Positions 1 through 7,266 of a DNA stretch of 13,462 nucleotides are shown piece by piece. The DNA is from Alphaproteobacteria bacterium (GTDB lineage Bacteria > Pseudomonadota > Alphaproteobacteria > RF32 > CAG-977). The notes under the pieces were generated by a model, which saw only the letters and a list, made by a program, of their open reading frames with translations, ran no database searches and had not been told where the DNA came from. Numbering within the stretch: the first letter of the stretch is position 1; every line of letters starts with the position of its first letter. The DNA is taken from positions 1 through 13,462 of the forward strand of contig JAFVEJ010000150.1 in the NCBI GenBank assembly GCA_017476085.1, in the 5' to 3' direction. The position numbers were made by a program, and so were the translations under genes.

Positions 1-765
1 CAGACGTATGACGAAGTCATCGCCATTTTCGGCCAGATGGGCTTCGAAGACTCCGAAGGGCCGCATAGCGAAGACGATTTCCATAACTTCACCGCGTTGA
101 ACACGCCGAAAAACCACCCCGCCCGACAGATGCAGGACACCTTCTATCTGCAGGGCGAAGAAAACGGCGAACGCTTCATCGTCAGGACGCAGACTTCCGC
201 CGTACAGATCCGCACGATGGAATCGCAGAAACCGCCTGTCCGCATCATTGTTCCGGGACGCACTTACCGTTGCGACTATGACGCGACGCACGCGCCGATG
301 TTCCATCAGGTCGAAGGCCTGATCGTCGATAAAACGACTAATATGGCACATCTGAAAGGCTGTCTGATCGAATTTGTCAAAACGTTTTTCGAACTGGACG
401 ACGTGCCCGTGCGCTTCCGTCCGTCTTTCTTCCCGTTCACGGAACCGTCCGCCGAAATGGATATCGGTTGTTCCCGCGCCAACGGGGAATTGAAAATCGG
501 CGCTGGCAGCGACTGGTTGGAAATTCTGGGCTGCGGCATGGTTCATCCGAACGTGTTGAAAGCTTGCAACATCGACCCCGACGAATATCAGGGCTTTGCA
601 TTCGGTATCGGACTAGACCGCTTAGCGATGCTGAAATACGCGATTCCCGATTTGCGAACGTTCTTCGAATCCGATTTACGCTGGATTAAACATTACGGCT
701 TCATTCCGCTGGACATTCCTTCGACGGGAGCGGGATTGAGCATGACGGGAGGCAACAAACGATGA
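1..765 (+). CDS. pheS: Phenylalanine--tRNA ligase alpha subunit, 3' part
   Basis: Catalytic alpha subunit of the cytoplasmic (alpha-beta)2 phenylalanyl-tRNA synthetase, which charges tRNA-Phe with phenylalanine using ATP. The reading frame is open from base 1 ([12 protein letters not shown] precedes the first internal ATG at 37), so the window cuts off the N-terminus and about 254 residues are visible; full-length PheS is usually near 350. The class II motif 2 region is clear ([20 protein letters not shown], bases 256-315), followed by the [12 protein letters not shown] segment and motif 3 ([19 protein letters not shown], near bases 601-660). The missing part would be the N-terminal coiled coil that contacts tRNA. 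The stop overlaps the pheT start by four bases (ATGA), implying translational coupling. Identity is very secure; the true start lies outside the window. Confidence 0.97.
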   Translation, partial: QTYDEVIAIFGQMGFEDSEGPHSEDDFHNFTALNTPKNHPARQMQDTFYLQGEENGERFIVRTQTSAVQIRTMESQKPPVRIIVPGRTYRCDYDATHAPMFHQVEGLIVDKTTNMAHLKGCLIEFVKTFFELDDVPVRFRPSFFPFTEPSAEMDIGCSRANGELKIGAGSDWLEILGCGMVHPNVLKACNIDPDEYQGFAFGIGLDRLAMLKYAIPDLRTFFESDLRWIKHYGFIPLDIPSTGAGLSMTGGNKR

Positions 766-3155
766 AATTCACACTTTCCTGGTTGAAAGATTATTTGGAA
801 ACGGATGCGGGCGTGCAGGAAATCGCCGACAAGCTGACGTCGATCGGTTTGGAAATCGAAGAAATCATCGATCCTCTGGCGGCCGTTCAAAACCTGATTG
901 TCGCACAGGTCGATGAATGCAAAGATCACCCCAATTCGGATCACCTGCACATTTTAAAAGTCAACACCGGCAAAGAAGTTTTGCAGGTCGTCTGCGGTGC
1001 GCCGAACGTCCATGCCGGTATGAAAGGCATTTTGGCGCGTCCGGGGGACTTCATTCCGGCTTTCGGTGAAAAGCTGAAAAAAGGCGTCGTTCGCGGCGAA
1101 GAAAGTTGCGGCATGATGTGCGCGGAAGACGAACTGGGCGTCGGACAAGACCACACGGGCATCATCGAATGTCCAGAAGACGCCGTTGTAGGCGCTTCCA
1201 TTACAACAGTTTATCCCTCCGACCCCGTATTTGACGTTTCGATCACGCCGAATCGCGGCGACTGCATGAGCGTTTACGGCATCGCCCGCGATCTGGCGGC
1301 GGCCGGACTGGGCACGTTGAAACCGTTGTACGACGAAAATGAAACGCTTGTCGTGCCGACGTTCAAATCCGAAGTCGTTCTGGAAAACACGGCACTGGAC
1401 ATCGGTGCGCCCTACTTTACATTAAGAGAAATCAGGAACGTCAAAAATTGCCCGTCCCCGAAATGGATGCAAAATCGCCTGACGGCGATCGGTTTGCGTC
1501 CGATTTCCGCTCTGGTTGATGTGACAAACTATTTCAACATTTCTTTCGGTCGTCCTTTGCACGTCTTTGACGCCGACAAAGTGAAAGGAAAAATATCCGT
1601 CCGTTCGGCCAAAGACGGCGAAAAGCTGTTGGCTTTGGACGGTCGGGAATACGAGCTGTCAGAAGGAATGGTCGTCATCGCCGATGAAAACGGCGTCGAA
1701 TCCATCGCCGGCATTATGGGCGGCGAAGTGTCAGGCTGTCAGGACGACACGACTCGCGTTCTGTTGGAATCCGCTTATTTCACGCCGGAAAGCATCGCCA
1801 AAACGGGACAGAAGCTGATTCTGACCTCCGATTCCCGTCAGCGTTTCGAACGCGGCATCGATCCGGCAGCCACGATTGAAAAATACGGTTCGAATATGGC
1901 GGCCAAAATGATTCTCGACCTGTGCGGCGGCGAATGTTCCGAAATTATCATCACGGGCAAAGAACCGGAAAAGCCCGAGCCAATCACTTTTGATCCGAAA
2001 CGGGTCGAACAGCTGTGCGGCGTTGATGTGCCGGCAACGGAGTGCAAAGACATTCTGGAAAAGCTGGGCTGTGTCGTCAAAACCGACGGCGACAAGTTCA
2101 TAGTTGAGCGTCCGACGTGGCGTTCCGACATTTCCGGCGCGCATGACTTGGTTGAAGAAGTCCTGCGCATCCACGGTTACGACAAACTGCCGGCAACGAC
2201 TTTGCCGCGGCCGAACGGCGTTCACGGCATCTTGCAGCCGAAACAGAAACGCGAAGTTTCCGTACGGCGCGCTTTGGCGAACCGCGGCGGATACCAGACG
2301 ATCACCTGGTCGTTTATGTCTTCCGTTTACGCGAAACTGTTCCGCAAAACCGATCCCGTTCTGATCGCCAACCCGATCAGTCAGGATCTGAACGAAATGC
2401 GCCCGAGCCTGATTCCCAATCTGATTTCGGCGGCGCGTTCCAACATCGTCAAGGGAATGCCGGACGGTTGCCTGTTTGAAGTCGGACCTCAATTTTTCGG
2501 TTTCAGACCCAAAGAACAGGAAGCTGTCGCCGCAATGTTGCGTTTCGGTCAGACGGCTCAACGCCACTGGGCGGAAAAGCCCCGCGCCGTCGACGTGTTT
2601 GACGCGAAGGCGGACGCTCTGGCGGCTCTGGACGCGGCGGAAGCCCCGCAAAACGTGCAGATCACCCGCGAAGCTCCGGCGTGGTACCACCCCGGACGTT
2701 CCGGCGCGATCAAGATCGGCAAGACGGTTCTGGCCTATTTCGGCGAACTGCATCCGAAAGTTTTGAAAGCGATGGACGTGAAAACGACCGTTTGCGCGTG
2801 CGAAGTGTTTCTGGACAATCTTCCTCCGGCGAAGAAAAAAGCGGGCAAAGGCGTCAAAGCGTTGAAACTGTCCGCTTTTACGCCGATCGTGCGCGATCTA
2901 GCATTCCTTGCGCCGCGCAGTGTTGACGCCGAAAAGATCGTCATCGCCGCAAAGAATACGGACAAGGCTTTGATTTCGGACGTTTTCGTTTTCGACTTGT
3001 ACGAAGGGGAAAATCTGGGCGACAAAAAATCGATCGCAATCCAGATCACGATCCAGCCGACGGAAAAAACGCTGACCGATGAAGAAATAGAAAGCGTCTG
3101 CCGCCGTGTCATCGGCGCGGTCACCGCCAATACTGGAGCGGAGCTGAGAGCGTAA
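762..3155 (+). CDS. pheT: Phenylalanine--tRNA ligase beta subunit
   Basis: Beta subunit of phenylalanyl-tRNA synthetase, 797 residues, the usual full length. It carries tRNA-binding and editing modules and pairs with the alpha subunit encoded upstream. The N-terminus [16 protein letters not shown] is typical of the family. Visible domains in order: an EMAP-II-like tRNA-binding domain at about residues 39-150 ([20 protein letters not shown]), the ITPNRGDC motif at 161-168, the B3/B4 editing region at about 210-385 ([20 protein letters not shown]), the B5 domain at about 407-483, the synthetase-like core, and a C-terminal FDX-ACB anticodon-binding domain from about 703 to the end ([11 protein letters not shown]). 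The ATG start at 762 overlaps the pheS stop, and the stop overlaps the next start as TAATG. No truncation or frameshift is seen. Confidence 0.98.
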   Translation: MKFTLSWLKDYLETDAGVQEIADKLTSIGLEIEEIIDPLAAVQNLIVAQVDECKDHPNSDHLHILKVNTGKEVLQVVCGAPNVHAGMKGILARPGDFIPAFGEKLKKGVVRGEESCGMMCAEDELGVGQDHTGIIECPEDAVVGASITTVYPSDPVFDVSITPNRGDCMSVYGIARDLAAAGLGTLKPLYDENETLVVPTFKSEVVLENTALDIGAPYFTLREIRNVKNCPSPKWMQNRLTAIGLRPISALVDVTNYFNISFGRPLHVFDADKVKGKISVRSAKDGEKLLALDGREYELSEGMVVIADENGVESIAGIMGGEVSGCQDDTTRVLLESAYFTPESIAKTGQKLILTSDSRQRFERGIDPAATIEKYGSNMAAKMILDLCGGECSEIIITGKEPEKPEPITFDPKRVEQLCGVDVPATECKDILEKLGCVVKTDGDKFIVERPTWRSDISGAHDLVEEVLRIHGYDKLPATTLPRPNGVHGILQPKQKREVSVRRALANRGGYQTITWSFMSSVYAKLFRKTDPVLIANPISQDLNEMRPSLIPNLISAARSNIVKGMPDGCLFEVGPQFFGFRPKEQEAVAAMLRFGQTAQRHWAEKPRAVDVFDAKADALAALDAAEAPQNVQITREAPAWYHPGRSGAIKIGKTVLAYFGELHPKVLKAMDVKTTVCACEVFLDNLPPAKKKAGKGVKALKLSAFTPIVRDLAFLAPRSVDAEKIVIAAKNTDKALISDVFVFDLYEGENLGDKKSIAIQITIQPTEKTLTDEEIESVCRRVIGAVTANTGAELRA

Positions 3156-3919
3156 TGACGACTGCATTTAAAAAACCGCTCCAAACGGGAGCGGTACGCT
3201 TTCCCCTTTCCGGCAAAAAGCCGAAAAAACTGGCGGTTTACCTGCACGGTATGGGCGGAACGGGCGAAACGAACGCTTGGTTCGTCGAAGCTTTGCGGGA
3301 AGTGATGCCGGATACGGTTTTTTACATTCCGGATGCTTTTGAAGCAATTGACGGCAACGAAGAAGCCCGTCAATGGTTCGCGATTCCGGAAGGTTTCAAA
3401 GACGAATGGCTGGCGATTCCTCCGGAAAAAATGTCTTCCGCTTTATATGAACGCTTTTCGGAAATGTATGAAAATTACAATCCGGCGGCGTTGAAAGTGG
3501 TTGAATACATCCGCGAACGCATGGACTATCACGGCATCGGCGCGCAGGACACTTACATTTTCGGCGTATCGCAGGGCGCGATGCTGGCGTTGCAGTTGTT
3601 GGCCGAATCCGATTTGCTGGCGGACAGAGCCGGAGACGGTTCTTTGATTCCCGTCGGCGGCGTGATGACGATCGCCGGATGTCTGCTGAATGCGCGGGAA
3701 GTCAAAGAACACCCGAGTCAATCCAAACCGGAATTCGTAATGGTTCACGGATCGTTGGATACGACCGTTCCTTATCGCGCTTTCGTTCTGGCGGACAAAA
3801 CTCTGTTCGCCTGCGGTGAAAAAACGGAAACGAAAGTCGTTTGGGGGCGCGACCACACGTTTTTTGAAAAAGAGGCGTTGGGCGAGATTTTAAGATTGGC
3901 GTCCCGTTGGGGAAAATAA
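3155..3919 (+). CDS. Alpha/beta hydrolase, phospholipase/carboxylesterase (YpfH-like) family
   Basis: A 254-residue serine hydrolase of the phospholipase/carboxylesterase branch of the alpha/beta-hydrolase fold. Seen directly: an oxyanion-loop motif YLHGMGG at residues 29-35, the nucleophile elbow GVSQG with Ser139, a likely acid Asp202 in HGSLDTTVP, and His234 in GRDHTFF, in the order Ser-Asp-His. RQWF at 72-75 also fits this family. No signal peptide is visible, so a cytoplasmic enzyme is likely. The substrate cannot be read from the sequence; short acyl esters, thioesters or lysophospholipids are family possibilities. The ATG shares its A with the last base of the pheT stop (TAATG), and purine-rich GGAGCGGAG lies just upstream, so translation is probably coupled to pheT. 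A strong terminator follows. The fold assignment is secure, the specific function is not. Confidence 0.85.
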   Translation: MTTAFKKPLQTGAVRFPLSGKKPKKLAVYLHGMGGTGETNAWFVEALREVMPDTVFYIPDAFEAIDGNEEARQWFAIPEGFKDEWLAIPPEKMSSALYERFSEMYENYNPAALKVVEYIRERMDYHGIGAQDTYIFGVSQGAMLALQLLAESDLLADRAGDGSLIPVGGVMTIAGCLLNAREVKEHPSQSKPEFVMVHGSLDTTVPYRAFVLADKTLFACGEKTETKVVWGRDHTFFEKEALGEILRLASRWGK

Positions 3920-3922
3920 TCG

Positions 3923-3949
3923 AAAAGGGCTTCATTCCGAAGCCCTTTT
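3923..3949. terminator. Bidirectional Rho-independent terminator
   Basis: An 11-bp perfect stem, AAAAGGGCTTC (3923-3933) with GAAGCCCTTTT (3939-3949), and a 5-base loop ATTCC. On the plus strand it starts four bases after the hydrolase stop and ends in a T run, so it should end the pheST-hydrolase transcript. On the minus strand the same hairpin spans the last codons and stop of the 3932-4402 gene and is followed by T-rich sequence, so it could terminate that unit too. Confidence 0.85.
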
Positions 3950-4402
3950 TACATATTCCGGCGGAATGTATCCCTGCTTTAAAACCAGCATATAGTGCCT
4001 GATTTTAGCAAAAAAGACATTATCGTCGTCGCGTATCGTTTTCCACGCCAACGATGAAAAATCCAATTCCCCGACCTGCCGGAAGGTTCCGTTTTCGACG
4101 CACCAGACGGCTTCGACGATATGAGGCTCTTTAATAATCCGCGATGAAAAGGAAAAGCATTCCCTTAACGCTTTAAACCCTTGCAATTTGCGGCTGTTTA
4201 AATCGGGCACTTTCTCCGTCAGGCAGGAAACGGCCCTTGACCGCCCGCTAAAAACCGTTTCCAGATAAGCGAGGATTTGTTCTTTTTTTTCGGATTCCGC
4301 CCGCGCCGCATAATGAGCCAGCCTTTTTTCATCAATCAGAATCGGCGCTTTAATCCCGTTTATTAAAACATCATTCGGTTTCAGAATATAGCTGTAAAGC
4401 AT
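3932..4402 (-). CDS. Hypothetical protein downstream of sufE
   Basis: A 156-residue protein that I do not recognise. No signal peptide or membrane segment is apparent and it reads as a soluble, mixed-charge protein. It has three cysteines, in SCLTEK, RECFSF and VWCVEN, but no CxxC motif. The C-terminal half (HIVEAVWCVENG, GELDFSSLAWKTI, FFAKIRHYML) has alternating hydrophobic residues that suggest beta strands followed by helix. The ATG at 4402 follows the sufE stop with no gap (TAAATG), so it is almost certainly translated from the sufE message by coupling or reinitiation. Its last codons lie inside the terminator hairpin. Coding status is supported by this spacing and an intact frame. A role connected with SufE or Fe-S supply is a guess from position only. 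Confidence 0.75.
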   Translation of the reverse strand: MLYSYILKPNDVLINGIKAPILIDEKRLAHYAARAESEKKEQILAYLETVFSGRSRAVSCLTEKVPDLNSRKLQGFKALRECFSFSSRIIKEPHIVEAVWCVENGTFRQVGELDFSSLAWKTIRDDDNVFFAKIRHYMLVLKQGYIPPEYVKRASE

Positions 4403-4798
4403 TTACTTCCGCGCTTCGGATTGAATCCGTTCGACCATAGCGAAAAAGCCGTTGCGCCGTGTCGGACTTAAATGTGATTCCAATCCCAGCTGTTTAAAAA
4501 TCGCTTCCACATCAGTTTCTTGAATTTCTTTTTTGGTTTTTCCCGACAGAATAATGCGCAAAACGGCAATCAGTCCGCGAACAATATGCGCGTCACTTTC
4601 TCCGTCAAAAGTTAAAACATCGCCGTCCGTTTTTGTTTTCAGCCAAACCTGACTCATACAGCCTTCGACTTTTGTTTGATCGTTTTTATCGGCTTCGCTT
4701 AAAAGCGGCAGTTCTTTGCCCAATTCAATCAAGTAACCGTAACGATCTTCCCAGTCTTCCAAAAATGAAAAATTTTCAATCAGTTCCGCCGTATCCAT
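4403..4798 (-). CDS. sufE: Cysteine desulfuration protein SufE
   Basis: SufE family sulfur acceptor, 131 residues, normal family length. SufE takes persulfide sulfur from the SufS cysteine desulfurase and passes it to the SufBCD scaffold in Fe-S cluster assembly in the cytoplasm. The active cysteine is Cys47 in VEGCMSQVWL, matching the family pattern GCxSQVWL. Other family signatures are FLEDWEDRYGYLIELGK at the N-terminus, SDAHIVRGLIAVL in the middle and the C-terminal HLSPTRRNGF. The ATG at 4798 is preceded by AAGGAT at suitable spacing. No sufS or sufBCD gene is present in the window, so this is a detached sufE copy. The unrecognised 156-aa gene follows without a gap. Confidence 0.95.
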   Translation of the reverse strand: MDTAELIENFSFLEDWEDRYGYLIELGKELPLLSEADKNDQTKVEGCMSQVWLKTKTDGDVLTFDGESDAHIVRGLIAVLRIILSGKTKKEIQETDVEAIFKQLGLESHLSPTRRNGFFAMVERIQSEARK

Positions 4799-4834
4799 TA
4801 TTTTATCCTTTATCCAGAAAACTTTCCGGCGGTT

Positions 4835-4863
4835 ATGATAGCTCTTCTTAAATCAAAAAGAAA
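4835..4863 (-). promoter_or_regulatory. Candidate sufE promoter
   Basis: On the minus strand a TATCAT box (4840-4835) matches the sigma-70 -10 consensus at five of six positions. It sits 17 bases downstream of a poor -35-like TTTCTT (4863-4858). It would start transcription about 30 bases before the sufE ATG and lies downstream of the response-regulator terminator, where a new promoter is expected. The -35 match is weak and this was found by eye. Confidence 0.25.
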
Positions 4864-4870
4864 TACGGTA

Positions 4871-4906
4871 AAAAAAACTTCCGCCCTTTTTAAATCAAGG
4901 GCGGAA
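4871..4906 (-). terminator. Rho-independent terminator of the response regulator gene
   Basis: A 10-bp perfect stem, TTCCGCCCTT (4879-4888 on the plus strand) with AAGGGCGGAA (4897-4906), and an 8-base AT loop. Read on the minus strand it is followed by a G and then seven T residues (4877-4871), a classical intrinsic terminator. It lies about 20 bases after the stop of the 4928-5584 gene and separates that gene from sufE. Confidence 0.9.
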
Positions 4907-4927
4907 CGCTTTTAACATAATCAGACA

Positions 4928-5584
4928 TCAGGTTTCCAAAATCCCCAATCGCTGCGCTGTTACAACGGCTTTTGTTCTGTTTTCCACATGCAAATGCCGC
5001 AGCAACGCATTGATATGTAATTTAACGGTTGCTTCGGAAACATTCATTTCATACGCAATTTGCTTGTTTGACAATCCGTTGCTCAAATGCTGCAAAACCT
5101 CACTTTGACGATACGTCAGATTTTTACCGTTTGGAAGCGTATGCGTTAAAATTTTTCCTTCTCCCGACAAACGAGCCGGCTTTTTTAACCCTTTCAGAAC
5201 GGCGGGAGGAACATATAAATTTCCGTCAACAATCAAATGCAATGCGTTAATAATCAAAGAATCCGGCGATAATTTAGTAATATATCCGACCGCGCCGAGA
5301 CTAAATACGTCAATAATATCGCTTTGGTCTTCGCTTTCACTCATCATAACCAGCCGAGCCTGCGGAAAAATCGTTTTTAACGATTGAAACTTTTCCTTCC
5401 ATTCCGATCCCAAAAGATCACGATCAATAAAAATTAAATCAAATGATTTTTTTTGATCCGCCAATTTTCCGATTGAAGAATAATCCGTCACTTCCTGCAA
5501 TTCTTTTAAAGCTTCAAAACGCTGCAATTGATGGCTGAAACCTTCTCGAAATAACGTATGATTATCCGCGATTAAAACTTTCAT
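4928..5584 (-). CDS. NarL/LuxR-type response regulator, orphan
   Basis: A 218-residue two-domain response regulator. The receiver domain spans residues 1 to about 120: acidic-pocket motif ADN at 6-8, likely phosphoacceptor Asp54 in LIFIDRDLLG, the switch Ser82 in VMMSESED, and conserved Lys104 in YITKLSP. A linker of about 35 residues leads to a GerE/LuxR helix-turn-helix at about 155-212 (LTYRQSEVLQHLSNGLSNKQ, MNVSEATVKLHINALL, NRTKAVV). It probably binds DNA as a dimer in the cytoplasm. The second acidic-pocket residue is Asn8 rather than the usual Asp. No histidine kinase is encoded nearby, so its partner and targets are unknown. The start is supported by a purine-rich AGGAAAGGG just upstream, part of which lies in an inverted repeat. 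It has its own downstream terminator, so it is probably monocistronic. Confidence 0.92.
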   Translation of the reverse strand: MKVLIADNHTLFREGFSHQLQRFEALKELQEVTDYSSIGKLADQKKSFDLIFIDRDLLGSEWKEKFQSLKTIFPQARLVMMSESEDQSDIIDVFSLGAVGYITKLSPDSLIINALHLIVDGNLYVPPAVLKGLKKPARLSGEGKILTHTLPNGKNLTYRQSEVLQHLSNGLSNKQIAYEMNVSEATVKLHINALLRHLHVENRTKAVVTAQRLGILET

Positions 5585-5593
5585 TTTTTTCCC

Positions 5594-5638
5594 TTTCCTA
5601 ACAGCTGAACATAAAAGATCGTTTTTTACGTTAGGAAA
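5594..5638 (-). promoter_or_regulatory. Inverted repeat covering the response regulator ribosome binding site
   Basis: A perfect 9-bp inverted repeat, TTTCCTAAC (5594-5602) and GTTAGGAAA (5630-5638), with 27 bases between arms. In the minus-strand mRNA the 3' arm is GUUAGGAAA, which overlaps most of the purine-rich ribosome binding site AGGAAAGGG (5599-5591) six bases before the ATG. Pairing the arms would hide part of that site. It could instead be an operator for the regulator's own dimer. Both readings are inferred; the repeat itself is seen. Confidence 0.5.
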
Positions 5639-5720
5639 AAGACCGGAACAAAGATAGATATCTAAAAGCTTTAAACCTAATGTTCTAATTCTTTTTTAGT
5701 TTATATTTTGTTTTTTTATT

Positions 5721-5752
5721 ATATTAATATCAAATTATACATACTATAATTT
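5721..5752. repeat. AT-only palindromes in a very AT-rich spacer
   Basis: Two adjacent perfect palindromes lie between the histidine phosphatase stop and the response regulator: ATATTAATAT (5721-5730) and AAATTATA-CATAC-TATAATTT (5732-5752). The surrounding 5701-5760 contains only 5 G/C. Neither has a clear U-run after it in either direction, so a terminator is doubtful. Protein-binding sites or promoter-region DNA for the minus-strand response regulator are possible. In DNA this AT-rich, chance palindromes are common. Confidence 0.4.
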
Positions 5753-5758
5753 ACATTA

Positions 5759-6337
5759 TTATTTTAATACCTCGAAACATCCTTCATCAAAACACAAATG
5801 AAACGGATGTCCATGCGGTACGGCATAAAGCTTTATCCCGAACAGCAGCATAAAACAGCGGACAACCGCGCTGTGAGCAGAAATACCGATAATTTTTTGT
5901 TCGTTTTCAGACGCTATTTTTTCCAATGTTTGTAATATTCTTTGTTGAATTTCCCTCTTTGTTTCGCCGCCGTTGAAACGAACGTCCATAAATTCTTCTT
6001 CCAGACTGTGCCAAGCTTCCGCCGTTTGCGGAAACAGGCCGTTGATTTCCTGTTTCGTTTTTCCTTCGGCTTCACCGAAGCATCCTTCCACCAGTCCGTT
6101 TTCGATTCGAACAGAAACATGCAGAGCTTTTGCAACAATTTCCGCCGTTTGAACGGCTCTTTTCAACGGCGAGGAAAAAATGATTTCAATTCCCGTTTCT
6201 TTTAATTCCTCCGCCAGCTCCAACGCCTGCTCTCTGCCGATTTCATTTAACGGCAAATCAATTCCGCGCCCCTGCCAACGCCCAGCAACATTCATATCCG
6301 TCAGTCCATGACGAAAAATATAAAAATCTTTTTTCAC
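5759..6337 (-). CDS. Histidine phosphatase family protein (phosphoglycerate mutase-like)
   Basis: A 192-residue member of the histidine phosphatase branch-1 superfamily, the group holding GpmB-like, CobC-like and other small phosphatases. The signature FRHGLTDMN at residues 8-16 contains Arg9 and the phospho-accepting His10. SSPLKRAVQTA at 55-65 supplies Arg60, LVEGCFGEAEG places the likely proton donor at Glu84, and the second catalytic histidine is His155 in ISAHSAVVR. No signal peptide is seen. The substrate cannot be told; phosphosugars, alpha-ribazole phosphate or nucleotides are all family options. The start codon is GTG (6337-6335), with a weak GGGAT ribosome-site match upstream. It is divergent from the 6493-7266 gene, and a long AT-rich spacer separates it from the response regulator. 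The family call is firm, the name is left open. Confidence 0.88.
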   Translation of the reverse strand: MKKDFYIFRHGLTDMNVAGRWQGRGIDLPLNEIGREQALELAEELKETGIEIIFSSPLKRAVQTAEIVAKALHVSVRIENGLVEGCFGEAEGKTKQEINGLFPQTAEAWHSLEEEFMDVRFNGGETKREIQQRILQTLEKIASENEQKIIGISAHSAVVRCFMLLFGIKLYAVPHGHPFHLCFDEGCFEVLK

Positions 6338-6391
6338 TTTTGTTATCCCGATCGTTTCAAGATAAACGCTTTTCTACAAAAAACGCAACGC

Positions 6392-6422
6392 TTGATATTC
6401 ACTCCGATAAAAAGACTATAAC
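6392..6422 (+). promoter_or_regulatory. Candidate promoter for the 6493-7266 gene
   Basis: TTGATA (6392-6397) and TATAAC (6417-6422) resemble sigma-70 -35 and -10 boxes, but the 19-base spacer is longer than optimal. They lie 70-100 bases before the ATG in the 155-bp divergent spacer, which must hold promoters for both strands. Found by eye in AT-rich DNA. Confidence 0.22.
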
Positions 6423-6492
6423 CTCAAAGTCACGCTTATTTTAAAAGCCCTTTCTGTTATTCTCTGATTTTATAAAAAAGGATTCTGAAAAA

Positions 6493-7266
6493 ATGTATGA
6501 CATTGATCGCCCTAAATTTATTTTTATTTCCCTTCTTGAAGAATTTATTCAGGAAACGGAACACAGCCTTGCTTATTTTTTTGCATTAATCGTTTTTTTA
6601 TTAACTTTTTTACTCGCATTATTCGGAAAAGAAGCCTTGTACACCGGATTAATCGGCGTTTTATGCCTTTTTTTAATCAAGCTGCGCGATATTATCGAGG
6701 GGTTTCATGAAATACATGACAGCAATTTTTTTTCTTCCCCTAAAGAAAAAAAAGCCATGCAGAACTTTTGCGACGTTCATCCCGTTTGTGATGATATGGC
6801 TTTAACGTCCATAGCTAAAGAATTCCCAAAAAAATTCAAAGAAAAAGAATTGTTTCCCGCCAATGAAAATCCGGAACTTTTTTCTTATTTAAAAACATGC
6901 TGGAAAATCATCGAAACGATTTTGCTTTTTTTTCCCGAACATCCTTTTCATCCGGAAACCCGGCAAGCTGTCAAAAAAATGACAAATGCCGCGCGAAAAT
7001 ATTTATCGCATTATTTAAAGGAAAAATATGCTTTGAAAAAAGAACAAATGTTGCTCATTGAAAAAAACTTCCGCGACATCAACACGGACTTTTTTTTAAT
7101 GCAAACTCAATTAGAATCGTTCGGCATTAACGAAAAAGAAGCGCTTTGGACGGTAAAAATCACAGAACTGCTGAAAAAAATCGATCTTTATATGGATTCA
7201 AACAAATCTTCCGATGAAGATTCAAGAGCTCCCGATATACCGGCGTCCGATCAGTCATCCTCTTAA
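6493..7266 (+). CDS. Hypothetical two-TM protein, AT-rich gene
   Basis: A 257-residue protein that I do not recognise. After a short N-terminal segment there are two closely spaced hydrophobic stretches, about residues 26-44 and 48-64, predicted to form a membrane hairpin. From about 67 on it is soluble, charged and largely helical in appearance, with many Lys and Glu, ending in a Ser/Asp-rich tail (NKSSDEDSRAPDIPASDQ). FFPEHPFHPETR at about 146-157 might be a useful search motif. The ATG at 6493 is preceded by AAGGA about ten bases upstream. The stop overlaps the convergent lipoprotein gene by four bases. Composition is much poorer in GC than pheT, with three T8 runs and one A8 run inside the coding sequence. 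The intact frame and ribosome site support it as real; function is unknown. Confidence 0.7.
   Translation: MYDIDRPKFIFISLLEEFIQETEHSLAYFFALIVFLLTFLLALFGKEALYTGLIGVLCLFLIKLRDIIEGFHEIHDSNFFSSPKEKKAMQNFCDVHPVCDDMALTSIAKEFPKKFKEKELFPANENPELFSYLKTCWKIIETILLFFPEHPFHPETRQAVKKMTNAARKYLSHYLKEKYALKKEQMLLIEKNFRDINTDFFLMQTQLESFGINEKEALWTVKITELLKKIDLYMDSNKSSDEDSRAPDIPASDQSSS

Noticed and set aside
1731..2753. Long (340-codon) minus-strand open frame inside pheT
   Set aside because: It lies wholly within a conserved, full-length pheT and has low-complexity Arg/Gln/Phe-rich composition typical of an antisense shadow. No ribosome site or promoter supports it.
2735..3373. 212-codon minus-strand frame across the pheT-hydrolase junction
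   Set aside because: Antisense to two coupled, conserved genes; no independent signals.
5606..5618. Tiny upstream reading frame (ATG TTC AGC TGT TAG) in the response regulator leader
   Set aside because: Four codons without a ribosome site. It may simply be chance inside the loop of the inverted repeat.
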